Positions 1 through 11,462 of a stretch of 64,000 bases of DNA are shown here, one piece after another. The position numbers and the translations under genes are program-made. Source of the DNA: Microglena sp. YARC (lineage: Eukaryota; Chlorophyta; Chlorophyceae; Chlamydomonadales; Chlamydomonadaceae); contig CM039464.1 in NCBI GenBank assembly GCA_022414725.1, positions 56,463,836 through 56,527,835 of the forward strand, given 5' to 3'. Every line of letters starts with the position of its first letter. Positions within the stretch are counted from its first letter, which is position 1. The notes beneath the pieces were generated by a model. It was given only the letters and a program-made list of their open reading frames with translations. It ran no database searches and had not been told where the DNA came from.

Positions 1-96
1 AGGCTGGTAAGCAGCCCTGAGTTGCTGACTCAGCTCCCAGCCCATGCCCTAATCAGGCTACTGGTGGCTTACCAATGGGCTGCCTCCCCCAGCAGC

Positions 97-190
97 GCCA
101 GCAATGACAAGCAATGACAAATCGGCACCAGCAATGACCAGCGATGACAGGCTATGACAGAACACCAGCATGACAGCGACAGCAATGACC
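97..190. repeat. Short AGCAATGACA-type tandem repeat
   Basis: Seen directly: irregular reiteration of a 10-11-bp motif close to AGCAATGACA, with variants such as AGCGATGACA and GGCTATGACA. It is short and degenerate, and no function is inferred. Confidence 0.6.
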
Positions 191-706
191 TAGAAGTCTA
201 GCTATGCTGCTGGGCACCTAAGATTTGGGTCCAGGCCCTAGCTGCCCTTTCGGACCTGCAGGGCCCAAGGACCGGTTTGCTGGTTCTCCTGAATGACACC
301 AGGCATGGAGCTGTGCGAATGCTGTTGGCGGTGGAGAGGGAGCAGAGACAGGGAGCTTCTCAGGCAGCTTGCTTCATATGGTAAGCTCAAAACAGTGGAA
401 GCTGAGGAGAAGGTGGGTGCCAGTGCCAGCTCATCCGTGGAGCTGTAAGAAGAGGTGAGTGGTAGGAGCCACAAAGAGGTGCTGCAGGGGGCTCTAGATG
501 TCAGCTACATTGCTGTAGCTGAACATGCAGCCTCCCTGCCCTCAGCTAACAATCTGTGGGCCTGTTCAACCTGCCTGTCGCAAGCGGTATGGTGTGAGGG
601 CGCTGCCAGCCCAAGCCGATTGCGCTTGCTTAAGGCCATCAGCCTGGTGGGCGTGGCATCGATCCCAAACACCTAACCCCCGTCAACATGGTGGAGCTAG
701 CAGTGG

Positions 707-1060
707 TTGTGGTCAGATGAAGCTGGCGCCCCAGGGCTCCTCCTGCGGGATCATGTGAGCCACAATGATCCAGTCTGGCGCACTCCAAGGGGCCTGCCAA
801 CTCGAACAGATGGGTGTGGTAACGTGTGGGGCTGGTCAAGGCTGGGTTTCGGAGCCAAGCCCGCCAAGGCGCTGTCATGCCGCTGCCTCGCCTACGCCCT
901 CGAACTCAGCAGCTATGAAAACAATGGCAATCGGCGCAGCCCCGGTGGCGGCCTGCTGAGGACGCTAAGCAGCAGCTCTGGTGATGACGCCGACGAGGGT
1001 GCTGAGCTGGCAGAAGAGGAAGCTGTGGAGAAGGTGACAGCGCAGCAGCTAGCGCTGCTG
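707..1060 (+). other. Possible acidic coding fragment running into the gap
   Basis: An open frame runs from about 707 into the N gap. Its last 40 or so residues before the gap are Ser/Asp/Glu-rich (SSSSGDDADEGAELAEEEAV) and then helical-looking. The residues before that look random, so any real exon would be only the distal part. The frame is called open across the gap only because N codons contain no stops. No family is recognised and chance is a good alternative. Confidence 0.15.
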
Positions 1061-2060
1061 NNNNNNNNNNNNNNNNNNNNNNNNNNNNNNNNNNNNNNNN
1101 NNNNNNNNNNNNNNNNNNNNNNNNNNNNNNNNNNNNNNNNNNNNNNNNNNNNNNNNNNNNNNNNNNNNNNNNNNNNNNNNNNNNNNNNNNNNNNNNNNNN
1201 NNNNNNNNNNNNNNNNNNNNNNNNNNNNNNNNNNNNNNNNNNNNNNNNNNNNNNNNNNNNNNNNNNNNNNNNNNNNNNNNNNNNNNNNNNNNNNNNNNNN
1301 NNNNNNNNNNNNNNNNNNNNNNNNNNNNNNNNNNNNNNNNNNNNNNNNNNNNNNNNNNNNNNNNNNNNNNNNNNNNNNNNNNNNNNNNNNNNNNNNNNNN
1401 NNNNNNNNNNNNNNNNNNNNNNNNNNNNNNNNNNNNNNNNNNNNNNNNNNNNNNNNNNNNNNNNNNNNNNNNNNNNNNNNNNNNNNNNNNNNNNNNNNNN
1501 NNNNNNNNNNNNNNNNNNNNNNNNNNNNNNNNNNNNNNNNNNNNNNNNNNNNNNNNNNNNNNNNNNNNNNNNNNNNNNNNNNNNNNNNNNNNNNNNNNNN
1601 NNNNNNNNNNNNNNNNNNNNNNNNNNNNNNNNNNNNNNNNNNNNNNNNNNNNNNNNNNNNNNNNNNNNNNNNNNNNNNNNNNNNNNNNNNNNNNNNNNNN
1701 NNNNNNNNNNNNNNNNNNNNNNNNNNNNNNNNNNNNNNNNNNNNNNNNNNNNNNNNNNNNNNNNNNNNNNNNNNNNNNNNNNNNNNNNNNNNNNNNNNNN
1801 NNNNNNNNNNNNNNNNNNNNNNNNNNNNNNNNNNNNNNNNNNNNNNNNNNNNNNNNNNNNNNNNNNNNNNNNNNNNNNNNNNNNNNNNNNNNNNNNNNNN
1901 NNNNNNNNNNNNNNNNNNNNNNNNNNNNNNNNNNNNNNNNNNNNNNNNNNNNNNNNNNNNNNNNNNNNNNNNNNNNNNNNNNNNNNNNNNNNNNNNNNNN
2001 NNNNNNNNNNNNNNNNNNNNNNNNNNNNNNNNNNNNNNNNNNNNNNNNNNNNNNNNNNNN
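1061..2060. other. Assembly gap of exactly 1000 N
   Basis: A run of N of round length, which is a scaffolding gap whose true size is unknown. ORFs that cross it are meaningless. Confidence 0.99.
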
Positions 2061-2234
2061 ATACATGTATCCAACATTTCCAGTGTAGAGGTCGAGCTGA
2101 CTCACAGCCAAGGAATTTCTGCAGCGCTGCTTGCCTCCTCTCCGCTTTCTCCGATCGACTGAGTTGGTGCAGCACTGCATGTCCCTGGTCTCACACACCT
2201 GACCGTTGTATGTTGCTACGGTCTGGTTAGTGGA

Positions 2235-2790
2235 CAAGGGTCCTGAGCAACGCCTGGATGAAGCTCGCTGGGTTGCTATGAGGATGCAATAACTGTTGTG
2301 GTCTGAGCTGGCAGGTGAAAATGTGCGATTGGTGGGGTTGGTGGGGTCGGCCAAGGGGTTGTTCAGTGGGGTGGGAGAAGGCTCTGAGCAAGATTAGGAT
2401 GAAGCCTCGCTGTGTGCATGCAGAAGCAATCACTGCTGTGCGTCTGAGCTGCAAGGTGAATTATGGTTAAGTTGGTTGGTGGGGTTGGTGGGGTCGGCCA
2501 AGAAGGTTGTCAGTGGGTGGAGAGGCTCTGACGCAATGACCTTGAAAAGCCTCGCTGGGTGCACTATGACGGAGCATCAACCCTGTTGTGCGTCTGAGCT
2601 GGCAAGTGAAATGATGGGTCGGTTGGTTTGGTGGGTTTGGCCAGGGGTTGTCAGTGGGGTGGAGCAGGCTCTGACCTATGACCTTGATAAGCTGCTGGGT
2701 GCAATGACGGAGCAATAACTATTTGTGGTCTGAGCTGGCCGGTGAAATGATGGTTAGTTGGTTTTAGTGGGTTAAGCAAGTGGGATAAGG
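2235..2790. repeat. ~140-bp tandem repeat, about 3.5 copies
   Basis: The phrase GTCTGAGCTGGCAGGTGAAA recurs near 2305, 2443, 2594 and 2729, giving a period close to 140 bp. Each copy carries a GTTGGTGGGGTTGGTGGGGTC block and then GTCAGTGGGGTGGA and a GACCTTGA-AAGCCTCGCTGGGTGCA block. Copies differ by substitutions and small indels. It is noncoding in all frames. Confidence 0.8.
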
Positions 2791-2821
2791 CAAGGACTGG
2801 GGGAATATGTGGAATAGGTTA

Positions 2822-2854
2822 GGGGGGGGGGAGGGGGGGGGGGGGGGGGGGGGG
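2822..2854. repeat. Poly-G tract
   Basis: An almost pure G run broken by one A. It could form a G-quadruplex and is prone to length error in assembly. Confidence 0.9.
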
Positions 2855-3136
2855 CCAGGGCGGTCGGAGAGAGCGCGGAGGGTCGGTGCGGAGCGTTGTT
2901 TTCATTTTGGGCGTGGTGGGTGGGGAGCTTATCATGGTGAGCGGTTATTTTGGAATTTCCTGTCAGCATTTCTGCTCTAGTTTTATAACTTCTGACGGAT
3001 GAGACCTCGCTGCGACATTGTACTTTTCTCCACAGATAGAATCAAACATGTGCAGACGTGAAGGCGTTAACGCAGAATGCTTGGTGTGCATCAGCCTTGA
3101 ATCCATAAAACAACAAGCTTGTTCCGAACACTCTTA

Positions 3137-4213
3137 TCATCCATCCATACATCTCCCCCATCATCCACCCATCTCGTCTCCTCCATCCATCCATCATCCA
3201 TCTCACCCCATCCCGACCATACCACTCCCTCCAACTCCCTCCTTCCGTCTCCTCCCTCCTCCATCCACCACCCACCCTATATCCCCATTCTCCCACCATC
3301 CATTCCTTCCCTTCTGCCTCCATATCCACCATCACTCCATCAGGTACCATTCATTCATTCATCCATTCATCCACCCATCATGCTCCATCGATTCACCATC
3401 CATCTCATCCTCATCATGGCCATCCATCTCCCCCTCCCATCCCCCCATCCTCCATCCTATCATCATCCATCATCATTCCATCATCCCTCCATCTCCCTCC
3501 TCCTCCATCCATTCACCATCCATCCTCCCACCTCCATCCACTCCATCCATCTCCATTCATCCCATCTAATCCATACACCCATCATCTCCTCCTCCATCCA
3601 TGCACCCCATCCATCTCCCCTTCCACACATTCATCTCCCTCCTCCATCATCCTCTCCCTCTCCATCCTTCACGCCATGCCCATCTCCTCCTTCCACCCAT
3701 CTCATCCCATTCTATCCATCTCATCCACATCATTCATCCATGCCAATCCATCCATCCATTCATCCATCCATCATCCATCCATCCATCCATCCATCCATCC
3801 ATCCCCATTCATCCATCCATCATCCATCCATCCATCCATCCACCCATCCATCTCCTCATCCATCCATCCCCATCCATCTCCTCCTTCACTCCATCTCCCT
3901 CCTTCCCACCACCATACCATTCCATCCATCCTCATCCATCATCATCCATCCATTCCATCCATCCATCCACCGCATCAATCTCCTCCTCATCCATCCACCA
4001 TTCATCACCCATCCATTCATCATCGATCCACCCATTCATCATCCATCCTCCATAATCTCCATCCATCATCCATCCATCATTCATTCATGTACCTCCAACT
4101 TCATCCATCCATACATCGCACACCATTCATCCATACCATTCCATCCATGCCTCATTACATCCATCCATCCTCCATCCACCATCCACCCATCCACCTCCTC
4201 CTTCCACCATCCA
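3137..4213. repeat. Long (ATCC)n microsatellite
   Basis: About 1.1 kb of CATC/ATCC tetramers, purest around 3738-3850 and interrupted elsewhere by TCCTCC and CACCC blocks. Because the period is 4, every frame reads His-Pro-Ser-Ile and stays open, which creates apparent ORFs of up to 380 codons. These are not genes. Confidence 0.95.
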
Positions 4214-4469
4214 GGGTCGGTACGATTCAATATCCGCACAAGACAACCGCAAGCGTCTTAGTCGCTACTGTGTGCACTTCCTGGCGGACTACATTACCTA
4301 CGTGGCTGCTGTCATGCTCAACAGTAACACACACTTGTATGCCCTGGTAAAAGGTGTTTTTTAGCTGGGTTCTATGAAACGGCACATCTAACCTAGCACT
4401 GTGTAAATGACAAAAAGGGAAACAGAAGGAGTAAAAAACAAAAACAATAAGTGTGCTTACTATTGAGAG
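4214..4469. other. Unassigned spacer
   Basis: Between the microsatellite and the old LINE tail I see no repeat, motif or coding frame that I can support. Confidence 0.4.
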
Positions 4470-4672
4470 GGGTTTTTTTTGAAGGGGGACCAGGAATGGC
4501 GCATCCCGATAAAACCTAGCTTGTGTGACCAAGGAAAAAAGACAGAAAGTCACACAGAACGGACAAGGGATGAACACCACCCAGGGGCGACTTAAGACCA
4601 ACGAGAGAAACATAACACGCAGGAAAGGAGACTCCGGAAAACAAACCAAGCCCAAGGAGAAGGGGCTGTCCA
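4470..4672 (-). mobile_element. Old, diverged LINE 3' tail (family A-like)
   Basis: It starts with a T run and continues with the reverse complement of the LINE tail seen many times in this window: GATAAAACCTAGC, GTGACCAAGG, a GGGCGACTTAAG-like block, ACAAACCAAG and CCAAGGAGAAGGGGCTG. It is much more diverged than the copies inside the array, and the terminal stem has lost pairing. I read it as an ancient 5'-truncated insertion. Confidence 0.7.
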
Positions 4673-5080
4673 ATTTGGTAAATTACAATATGTTTGCCTG
4701 GTATTTTGTCGGGAAACCCACCTCTTGGGATGAAATACCTTTCAAACTATAAGAAATGATGATCGATCGATAGCATGTCTTCCTGGAATGAATATACATA
4801 TAGAATGATGCCATGCTATCTAGTCATGCGGCACTCCAACTACAGAAGCCAAATGTTTGGGTGCGGAGGTGCCGGAGAATCGTTCGACGCCTGGACGGAG
4901 GCACGGAGGCACGCTTTAGACAGCGAGAGAGACACGGGGGACTTAGGGCTTCAGCCCGGACCCTGGGGTTCCATAGGGGCTAAAGCGTCCATATAATTTA
5001 GAATGTGCATGCTCCTTATTCTACAGTACGTGTGTGACATGATCATGATCTGGCCTTACTATACAACTAGCAACAATATG
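4673..5080. other. Unassigned sequence with one dispersed module
   Basis: The module TTGTCGGGAAACCCACCTC followed by TGGGATGAAATACCTT lies at about 4707-4735. Related versions recur near 6883, 25986, 39126 and 51667 inside the array, so it is part of a dispersed repeat of unknown type. Nothing else is recognisable. Confidence 0.4.
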
Positions 5081-5094
5081 CCCCGCCCCCCCCA

Positions 5095-5125
<31 letters not shown>

Positions 5126-5165
5126 CACATCCACACTCACACACAAACACACACAACACACACAC
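5081..5165. repeat. C run followed by (CA)n microsatellite
   Basis: A short poly-C with one G, then about 70 bp of imperfect CA dinucleotide repeat. Confidence 0.95.
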
Positions 5166-5200
5166 GGCACCCTCCCGCTCTACTTCAAAAAAAATCATAA

Positions 5201-5232
5201 GAGGGTTTAGGGTTTTAGGGGGGTTTTTTTTG
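5201..5232. repeat. Short telomere-like patch
   Basis: GAGGGTTTAGGGTTTTAGGG followed by a G and a T run contains one exact TTTAGGG and one variant with an extra T. It is too short to be a telomere; an interstitial remnant or chance is likely. Confidence 0.45.
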
Positions 5233-5352
5233 AGGTTCCTCACCGTATCAACTCTGCTTCTTCGTAGTTAGTGACTTCTCGTAATTTGTGACTGCTGAAT
5301 CTCGCTTGATCTACCAACGTCGTTATCGTTATGTGCATTTGTATGTGAATGT

Positions 5353-5428
5353 TAATATGACATCAAACATCATTAATATGACATCAAACATATTAATATG
5401 ACATCAAACTCATTACAACATGAAACAA
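5353..5428. repeat. AT-rich ~20-bp tandem repeat
   Basis: TTAATATGACATCAAACA recurs three times and is followed by degraded copies containing AAACTCATTA. No function is inferred. Confidence 0.7.
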
Positions 5429-5547
5429 ACTCATTAAAATCAACGCCTAAGGACGGGGGCTGAGGGCAATGCGGCGCTCGCAGGACTTATTGTCAGCAGT
5501 CCCGAGGCAGCGTACAGAAGAGGATTGCCCGTGAATCAAACCGCAGA

Positions 5548-5874
5548 GTGCTGAGCGCAGAAGTTGGTAATCTCTGTTTTCTTTTGATTTGTGTATCAGT
5601 GCAAGCGTTCCAGAACCAACACAACCGCGGAACTAGTTCCAAAACCACCCCCACCCCCATTCAAACCAACCAACGACAAAACCCAAACTCTACTCCATAC
5701 AAACCACCCTACACAAAACCCACACCTATCCCACTAGAAATCCCACCCAACCACAAACCCACCGCCAACACAAAACCCACACCTATCGCCACCAACCCAC
5801 CCAACACAAACCACCTAACCGCCGTAACCCACCCAACACGAAACGCACAACCTACCCTGGATACCAGCCCTTAG
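5548..5874 (+). other. Pro/Thr/Asn-rich ORF, doubtful
   Basis: The frame is 108 codons long. Its N-terminus has a hydrophobic stretch (LCFLLICVSVQAF) that could resemble a signal peptide, followed by Pro/Thr/Asn-rich low complexity. The composition simply follows the AC-rich DNA block that starts inside it, so the openness is expected without selection. No homologue or domain is recognised. Confidence 0.12.
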
Positions 5875-6112
5875 CCATGCCTATAGCACTATTAGCACAG
5901 CACAGCACAGCACTAGCCCACCGCCAACCCAGTCCCAACCCGCCACTCAGTCTTCATCTACCTAACTAGCCACCCAACCCAACCTTATCTCAACCCCATC
6001 CAACCCAACCCAAGCCAACCTTACCCCAAACCAAACAAACCAAACAAACCACAACCAACACATCCCCCACCAATCCCAAACCAAACCGAACTAAACCAAA
6101 CCCAACCACCCT
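5636..6112. repeat. AC-rich low-complexity block
   Basis: Degenerate AACCC/CCAAAC repetition with very few G or T on this strand. On the other strand it reads as GGGTT/GTTTGG. It loosely resembles decayed telomere-like repeats, but no regular period holds. Confidence 0.7.
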
Positions 6113-6498
6113 TGAAAACTCCAGGATGGCAGCAACGGGGTACGAAGGGTCCTTGCCTCCCGAGGAGCAGTCTAGAGGGTGCTGCTGGTCTGAACAAGAC
6201 ACGCGGCTTGCGGCTTCCTAGATTGCTTGAAGGATGCCGAGCTGCAACACTTGCATGTTGTGCTGGCACATGGCATGGGTGGGGCACGGAGGGCTGCTCT
6301 CTCATCTCTTCGCCAGGAGTTCGAGAAGAGCTTCAAGTACAGTGGCAAGGTCTAGGGGCATGGCATGGGCCCCCGGGAAAGGTGGGGGTTGCACGATTCT
6401 AGCTCATCTGCCTGTGGTGGGGTCGCTGTACTGCCGGCGCTGATAACTTCAGGGTGCAAGTCAGGTGCGTTCAGAGCTGTAGTGGTTAGCTGAAGTAG
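6113..6498. other. Unassigned sequence left of the array
   Basis: No gene or known element is supported. The last 50 bp (from about 6449) resemble the 108-bp motif inside the array, so the junction is not perfectly sharp. Confidence 0.4.
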
Positions 6499-6640
6499 GC
6501 TCATTTGTAGCTGAAGATGTGGTAGCTTCAGGCGTCGCTGTCGGCAAGGAGGCTCTAAACTTAAGGCTGGAAGTCAGGTGCTATTTCAAATTGTCAGTGT
6601 AGCTGAGCGGCCTTTAGCTGTAGGTGTGAGATGAAGATGT
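6449..6640. repeat. ~108-bp motif, reiterated at the array edge
   Basis: The block with GCTCAT-TGTAGCTGAAGATG, CTTAAGG-TGGAAGTCAGGTGC and GTAGCTGAGC is partly repeated next to itself. The same arrangement opens the other units at 25603, 38742 and 51281. It is the sequence in which both ends of the large array fall. Confidence 0.6.
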
Positions 6641-8880
6641 GAAGATTGTTTGCTTTCTGGCTTCTGAGTCAGACTTCATAGTCTTGTATCTCAGGAGCAA
6701 GAACGACCGTTTCTATTGTTTGGCAGGGCGGATGGAAAAGAGATATTAGCATTTAGGACATTTGCTCAAGGTCATAGGGGTTCTTGGTGAATGTTCACTG
6801 GGTAAGGCGTTGGTATTCCTTAATGCCTACTTTATTGTAGAAGGGCAACGCCATTGGACTGAATCTCGCTGGGTCGCTGGTTTTGTGTCCGGGAGACCAC
6901 CTCCGGGGTGAAATCCTTCACAACTTCAAAAACAAAAGGAATTGTTGTTGAATGTTACATGACGTTTTTCAACTATTAGGGAGTTTGAAAGCTTGCCAAG
7001 ACCGCATGACGGCAGTGTGGCATAAATTCATGGGTGGAAGCTGCTTTCCATGGGGGTTGGTGGGGTGGGGGGCATGGTCGGACCAAAGGCCAAATTGGAC
7101 CCTACCCTTGAGGGGATGGCTTTATGAGGTGAGGAGCCATAGAACGGTATTTGTTATTTGTGCTGAAGGTTGTAGCAGGTCGCACACACCATACAGCCGG
7201 AGCCTCATATGGTGAAGGTCTTGTTTTACTTAATAAATAACACAACGGTAGTCGTATAGTCTCAGTAGTTGACCGTGTGGCTGTGGGCCACCACTGTTTG
7301 GGCAACTTACATAACGGGTTACCAGAGTTTTCCTAAGGAATTCATTACTTTTACAAAATATATCATGTTGGTGCTCATTGTTGGCCAGATATTTTACAAC
7401 TAGAGATTGTGGTGGCTATTCATGTTGGTCCTGCTGAGCTCTAACATAGCACCCAGCTTAAAAAGTGTCCTAGAAACACAAGTGCTAACAAACCAGATAC
7501 TTTCCAACTTCAGACAGCGGTCATCACACATGCTAACTGGGCTTTGACTAACCTGGTTAGACTGAAGAAACAGTTTGTCATTTACTACACCCAAAAGCCC
7601 AGTCAGTAGTCAGCCCCCAAAGTAAACCAATCAATCTGCCAAATACCTGTCAACCTACCAAAACCCAGCAGGCAGCTAGGCAGTTAGGGCTCGCTATATC
7701 TCTTAGTAGCCTGGTCGGTGCGCGCATGAACAACAGAACCGTGAGGAAGCAAGGTTTAGCAAGCAAAGGCAAGGTGAAGCTATTGGAAGCAAAGCAGGCA
7801 ACACAAAAAGTCATTAGTGAAAGCTCAAAAGCAATTTTCTCCTAGTGTTCTCGATGCGAACACACTGTGGAAGCAATGAGTAAGTCGAAGGGATGACTGT
7901 CAGCTGTATGTGGGAGCAGATCAGCGATCCTAGGCCAGTCGAAACGAAATTCTCTCACACCTTCATCTTGTCTTTGTTTTCTTCTTTCCATCGATAACAT
8001 GCTCAAAATAGTCAGCTCGCTCGTCTACATCGTCGTCCACAGAGGCAGGGCTTGGCAAGGAGGGCAGGACCAGGGCGGGCTTCACCCATTGAGCATGACC
8101 ACCCTCTGATGCTAACCCCTTTTGACTGAGTGTCTCCAATTGAAGACTGGTCTATATACTTTTTTCGACAGGGAGTATTCGTCTTCTGGCAGCTTGGTGA
8201 ATCGTGCTCATGGCCGTCAGTTGACGTCAAAAAGGGTATTGGGCGCGCGAAGGTTGATCCACACCTGGGGCTGCTGTTTATGACTTCCAGAATACTCTTC
8301 CAGAAGACTCCCTAACTTGCAGTTACATGCTAATCCTAACTGACTTTGGTACTCATGCATGGTGCGATGACTGAAGGGGAGGCAGAACCGCCGAACTAAA
8401 TCGTAGAGATGCGTCAGTGCGATTTCATCCAGGGCCCTTGATCGTCAAAACTAGAGATTATGGGGTGCGGATGAGCAAGGGCCCAAACGCACCTGAAATC
8501 GTACCAGGCCCAAACGGAAAAGTCTAAAAAAATCGCACTTTTCCGCTGAATCGCACACTAAAAAAAACACTAAACCCTGCGGGTTACATTGTGTAAATTG
8601 AAATTGAATTGTTACATGCCGTGTAATACGCGATTCACTCACTCAGGACGTGAAGTATAACGGGTTTACAGGCAATAGGATGTATGTTTCTACGCGCCTT
8701 TAGGACTTGTTTGGTCTTACACATTTTGACCAACGCAACATCGGAACAGTGCTTTCTGGGCTCGAAGTTTTTTTGGTGTTTTGAAGGTTTGTGACATCCG
8801 TATTTTCACCCCGCTATATACAATGAATCAAGAATGCCCTGATCAACCTTATTACGCTTTTCATTTCGACACTCCAGCTA
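6641..8880. other. Unit A first segment, unassigned
   Basis: This is the diverged counterpart of 25650-28582, 38850-41684 and 51390-54232. No intact reading frame is shared with those copies because single-base indels shift every frame. No tRNA, rRNA or transposase motif is seen. It contains one copy of the dispersed GGGAGACC-ACCTCC module near 6890. Confidence 0.5.
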
Positions 8881-8993
8881 TTTTTTTTAACAAGGGGGGA
8901 ACAGGGAAATCGACGAATCTGATAAACCCTAGCCGCTTTGTGACTATGGCGAAGGAATAAAGTATCAGAAGAAGACTAAAAACGGTCTAAGGG
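8881..8993 (-). mobile_element. LINE family A-like 3' end, first part (unit A)
   Basis: A T run and then TTAACAAGGGGGGAACAGGG, GATAAACCCTAG and GTGAC-AAGGAATAAAG: the reverse complement of a LINE tail. It stops at CTAAGGG, where the Harbinger-like segment begins, and resumes at 15541. The minus-strand LINE is therefore split by a later insertion. Confidence 0.75.
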
Positions 8994-10197
8994 GTAGATC
9001 AAGGGCACAAACTGTTGACTTTGGTCCTGGATGGTATATTGGTCGATGTAAATGCTTCCTTGCATTTTACGTGTCTTTTCTGGGGACCAAAAGCGGACCA
9101 AAAGCGGACCATAAGCAAAATCGAAACCAAAATCTGTCTATGAGATCATTTTTGATCCCGATTTTGCTTTCACGATTTTGATTTTGTTTCGCGCAACCTA
9201 GATAAAGGAGTACAACTGTTTTGTTTTCAAGTCTGAAAGCTATAATGTTTTGAACTGAAAAACAATTATTTTACAGACCAAAGCGCCGATGCCTTAAAAA
9301 AAACTGTGCGCCCTCAATGAATGGCAGCTCTACGCGAGTTGCGTCTCAACGGTTTTCTTCACTACCTCCTTCCCCAACACTTCCGGCATTCCCTCAGGGT
9401 GGGGCCTTGAGCTGTATCAATGGGTCATCAATCTTTGAGCCCTTCATCACCTACAATAACCAATTGGAGATCTGTGGAACTCTGCCAATCCTTCCGTCTT
9501 CCCTCAGGAGAGTTGGCCCCTGCCAACCCTCTCGTTTGCTGAGATGGCAAGCACTTATGTCCTCAACCCAGCCACAGATGGACCTATCATCAAGGAGACA
9601 TACGTCGATTAGCCAATTCGGCTGGCTTACCCGCCCAGTCTGTTCCCAAGACCCGTCTTCTGCTTTCTTGAACTTCCCCCAACATACCCCTCCCTGCAGT
9701 ATCTGGACCCCGCCCTTGGCACCCATCACTTGACTGGTTACCACCTCCATCCCCCCCAGAAACACCTCACAGATTTGCTGGGCGTGCCCGTTCGGTGCAG
9801 ACACTGCCCTTTGCAAGGCTGCCAGCTACAGCACATGCCCCCATAGCATCTCAACGTGCAGAGCTCCATGGCTCTCACGCAATCGTCAATGTTATTGGAA
9901 GGGCGCATGTTGCTATGCAACTGCTTGGCTTCCAAGTTCCATCTTCCAGGCTAAACTTTGCATCACCACCAGCGCCTCTCCGCCAGCAGTTGCAATCTTC
10001 TCTCAATGCCTTTTGTTGCAACCACCTCTAGCCTGCAGGAGGAGGAAATCACCCACGTCCAAGACACCTCTTCCCCGGACTTCGGGACAGCCGGCCTTCC
10101 TTTTCATCGAGGAGGGAATTGCTGTACCCATCTTGCCTCCCACTCGGCTGCTATGCTGGCCAAGACCACTTGGCTCCTCTTCAGTTACCAGGTTCAC

Positions 10198-10200
<3 letters not shown>

Positions 10201-10232
<32 letters not shown>

Positions 10233-10480
10233 AAGGGGGGAACCAGGAAAAGGCGCAACTGATAAAACCTAGCCCTTTGGGGCCAAGGAGAAAAGACCAA
10301 AGAAAAAGACAAGAACGGCTAAGGGACAGGTAAAGGGACGGACACGACCTAGGCGTGACGTAAGGGACAAAGGAGGACGGGAAAGAAGACAAACAAACCA
10401 GAGAGGCAAGGAAGAAGCCAAAAACAGGAAGCCCAAGAGAAGGGGCTAGGACTACTAAGAAAAAAGACCTATGAAGGGGG
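10201..10480 (-). mobile_element. Nested 5'-truncated LINE tail, family A
   Basis: A 29-bp T run and then the reverse complement of the family A tail, ending near CCTATGAAGGGGGG. It interrupts the reading frame of the surrounding LINE, so it is younger. No clear target duplication is seen. It is a tail-only copy that could be called a SINE, but the identical sequence forms the 3' end of full LINE copies here, so truncation is the simpler reading. Confidence 0.85.
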
Positions 10481-11462
10481 GCAGCTCTACCGTCACGAGA
10501 TTTCTCGGGCTGTGCGCCTTCCTCCAGATCAGGCAAGTGGATACCATGCCCTGGTTACCGCCCCGTCTTCTGTGGACATGCGCCTCAATCACCACCAACT
10601 TTGGCCCGGGAATAAGTGCAGAGGCTTTTCTCCTGCTGAACATTCGTAGAATTATCGCTCCGCCCATGCAGTGCCCCCAATCCATCCTACTGGAAACCAC
10701 CTTCAACAACACCCCTCCTTTTCCGTCCATGCCATCACCTCAACCAAGTGCTCTCCTCCCAAGCACTCTCGTGGCACCGTTCTCAAGGACATCCATCGCT
10801 CAGCCTCATCAACAACGAGCTCACCTCCCTCCCGCTGCTGTCCAAGACCTTGACTTCATCCTCTCCACTCTGCCAGACCCTTGGCGGATGCTGTCTTCCT
10901 TCCTGAACTTCCACCTCCCAATGGAAGCTCTTTCCCCTGTGGCCCCTGCTGGTCCCTTGCAGAGGGGCCAGATCCCCTCACTGGAGAGGACCGTCTTTGG
11001 GAGGTCTGGCCCTCTGGCCGGTTACACCCTCTCACCCTTCCTGCCCTCCCCCCCCAAGGACACCCCCAAGCTGCCCTCATCACCCTACGCAAGAAACCTC
11101 GAGAAGCATGGTTACGGGCAGACTTTGAGGAGCAGCTGATCCAGCAAGGCCTCCCCCCACCAGAGGCTAAGAGCTCTTGGAACCATGGCTGGTTGGGTCT
11201 TTGAGGAGGACCTCCAACTGGAGCCAACAACTGGGGTCTCCACCTCATGATGATACTGGGGTGAACCTTCTTGAACTCTCTGTGCGCCAAGCACGGCAGG
11301 CCATTCTCACAACATATTCATGCAACAAAGCCCCAGTTCCCACCATATTTGTGCGAGGTATATATCCGAGGACGTGCTGCTTGGCCCAGGCTGATGGAGC
11401 ATTCTACCCCCTCCACCTTGGGACACTCACCCTAGCACTAACCCTGACCACTGCGAGGCTCC

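Larger units (their letters stand above)
1..1060. other. Left flank, no firm gene
   Basis: No gene can be supported here. All frames are broken at short intervals and no protein family is recognisable. The sequence is GC-moderate and looks like degenerate repeat or pseudogene material. The only structured parts are a short tandem repeat near the start and a possible acidic reading frame just before the assembly gap, both listed separately. Confidence 0.4.

Noticed and set aside
707..2354. ORFs of 340-507 codons on both strands
   Set aside because: They are open only because they cross 1000 N; the real sequence on both sides is unrelated.
3119..4261. ORFs of up to 380 codons rich in His, Pro, Ser and Ile
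   Set aside because: They are the translation of the ATCC microsatellite, open in all frames because the tetramer has no stop.
5548..5874. A secreted Pro/Thr-rich protein
   Set aside because: The hydrophobic start is short and the rest simply follows the AC-rich DNA; there is no second line of support.
10201..10480. A separate tRNA- or 7SL-derived SINE family
   Set aside because: No A/B box or tRNA-like head is visible and the same sequence forms the 3' end of longer LINE copies, so 5' truncation is the simpler explanation.
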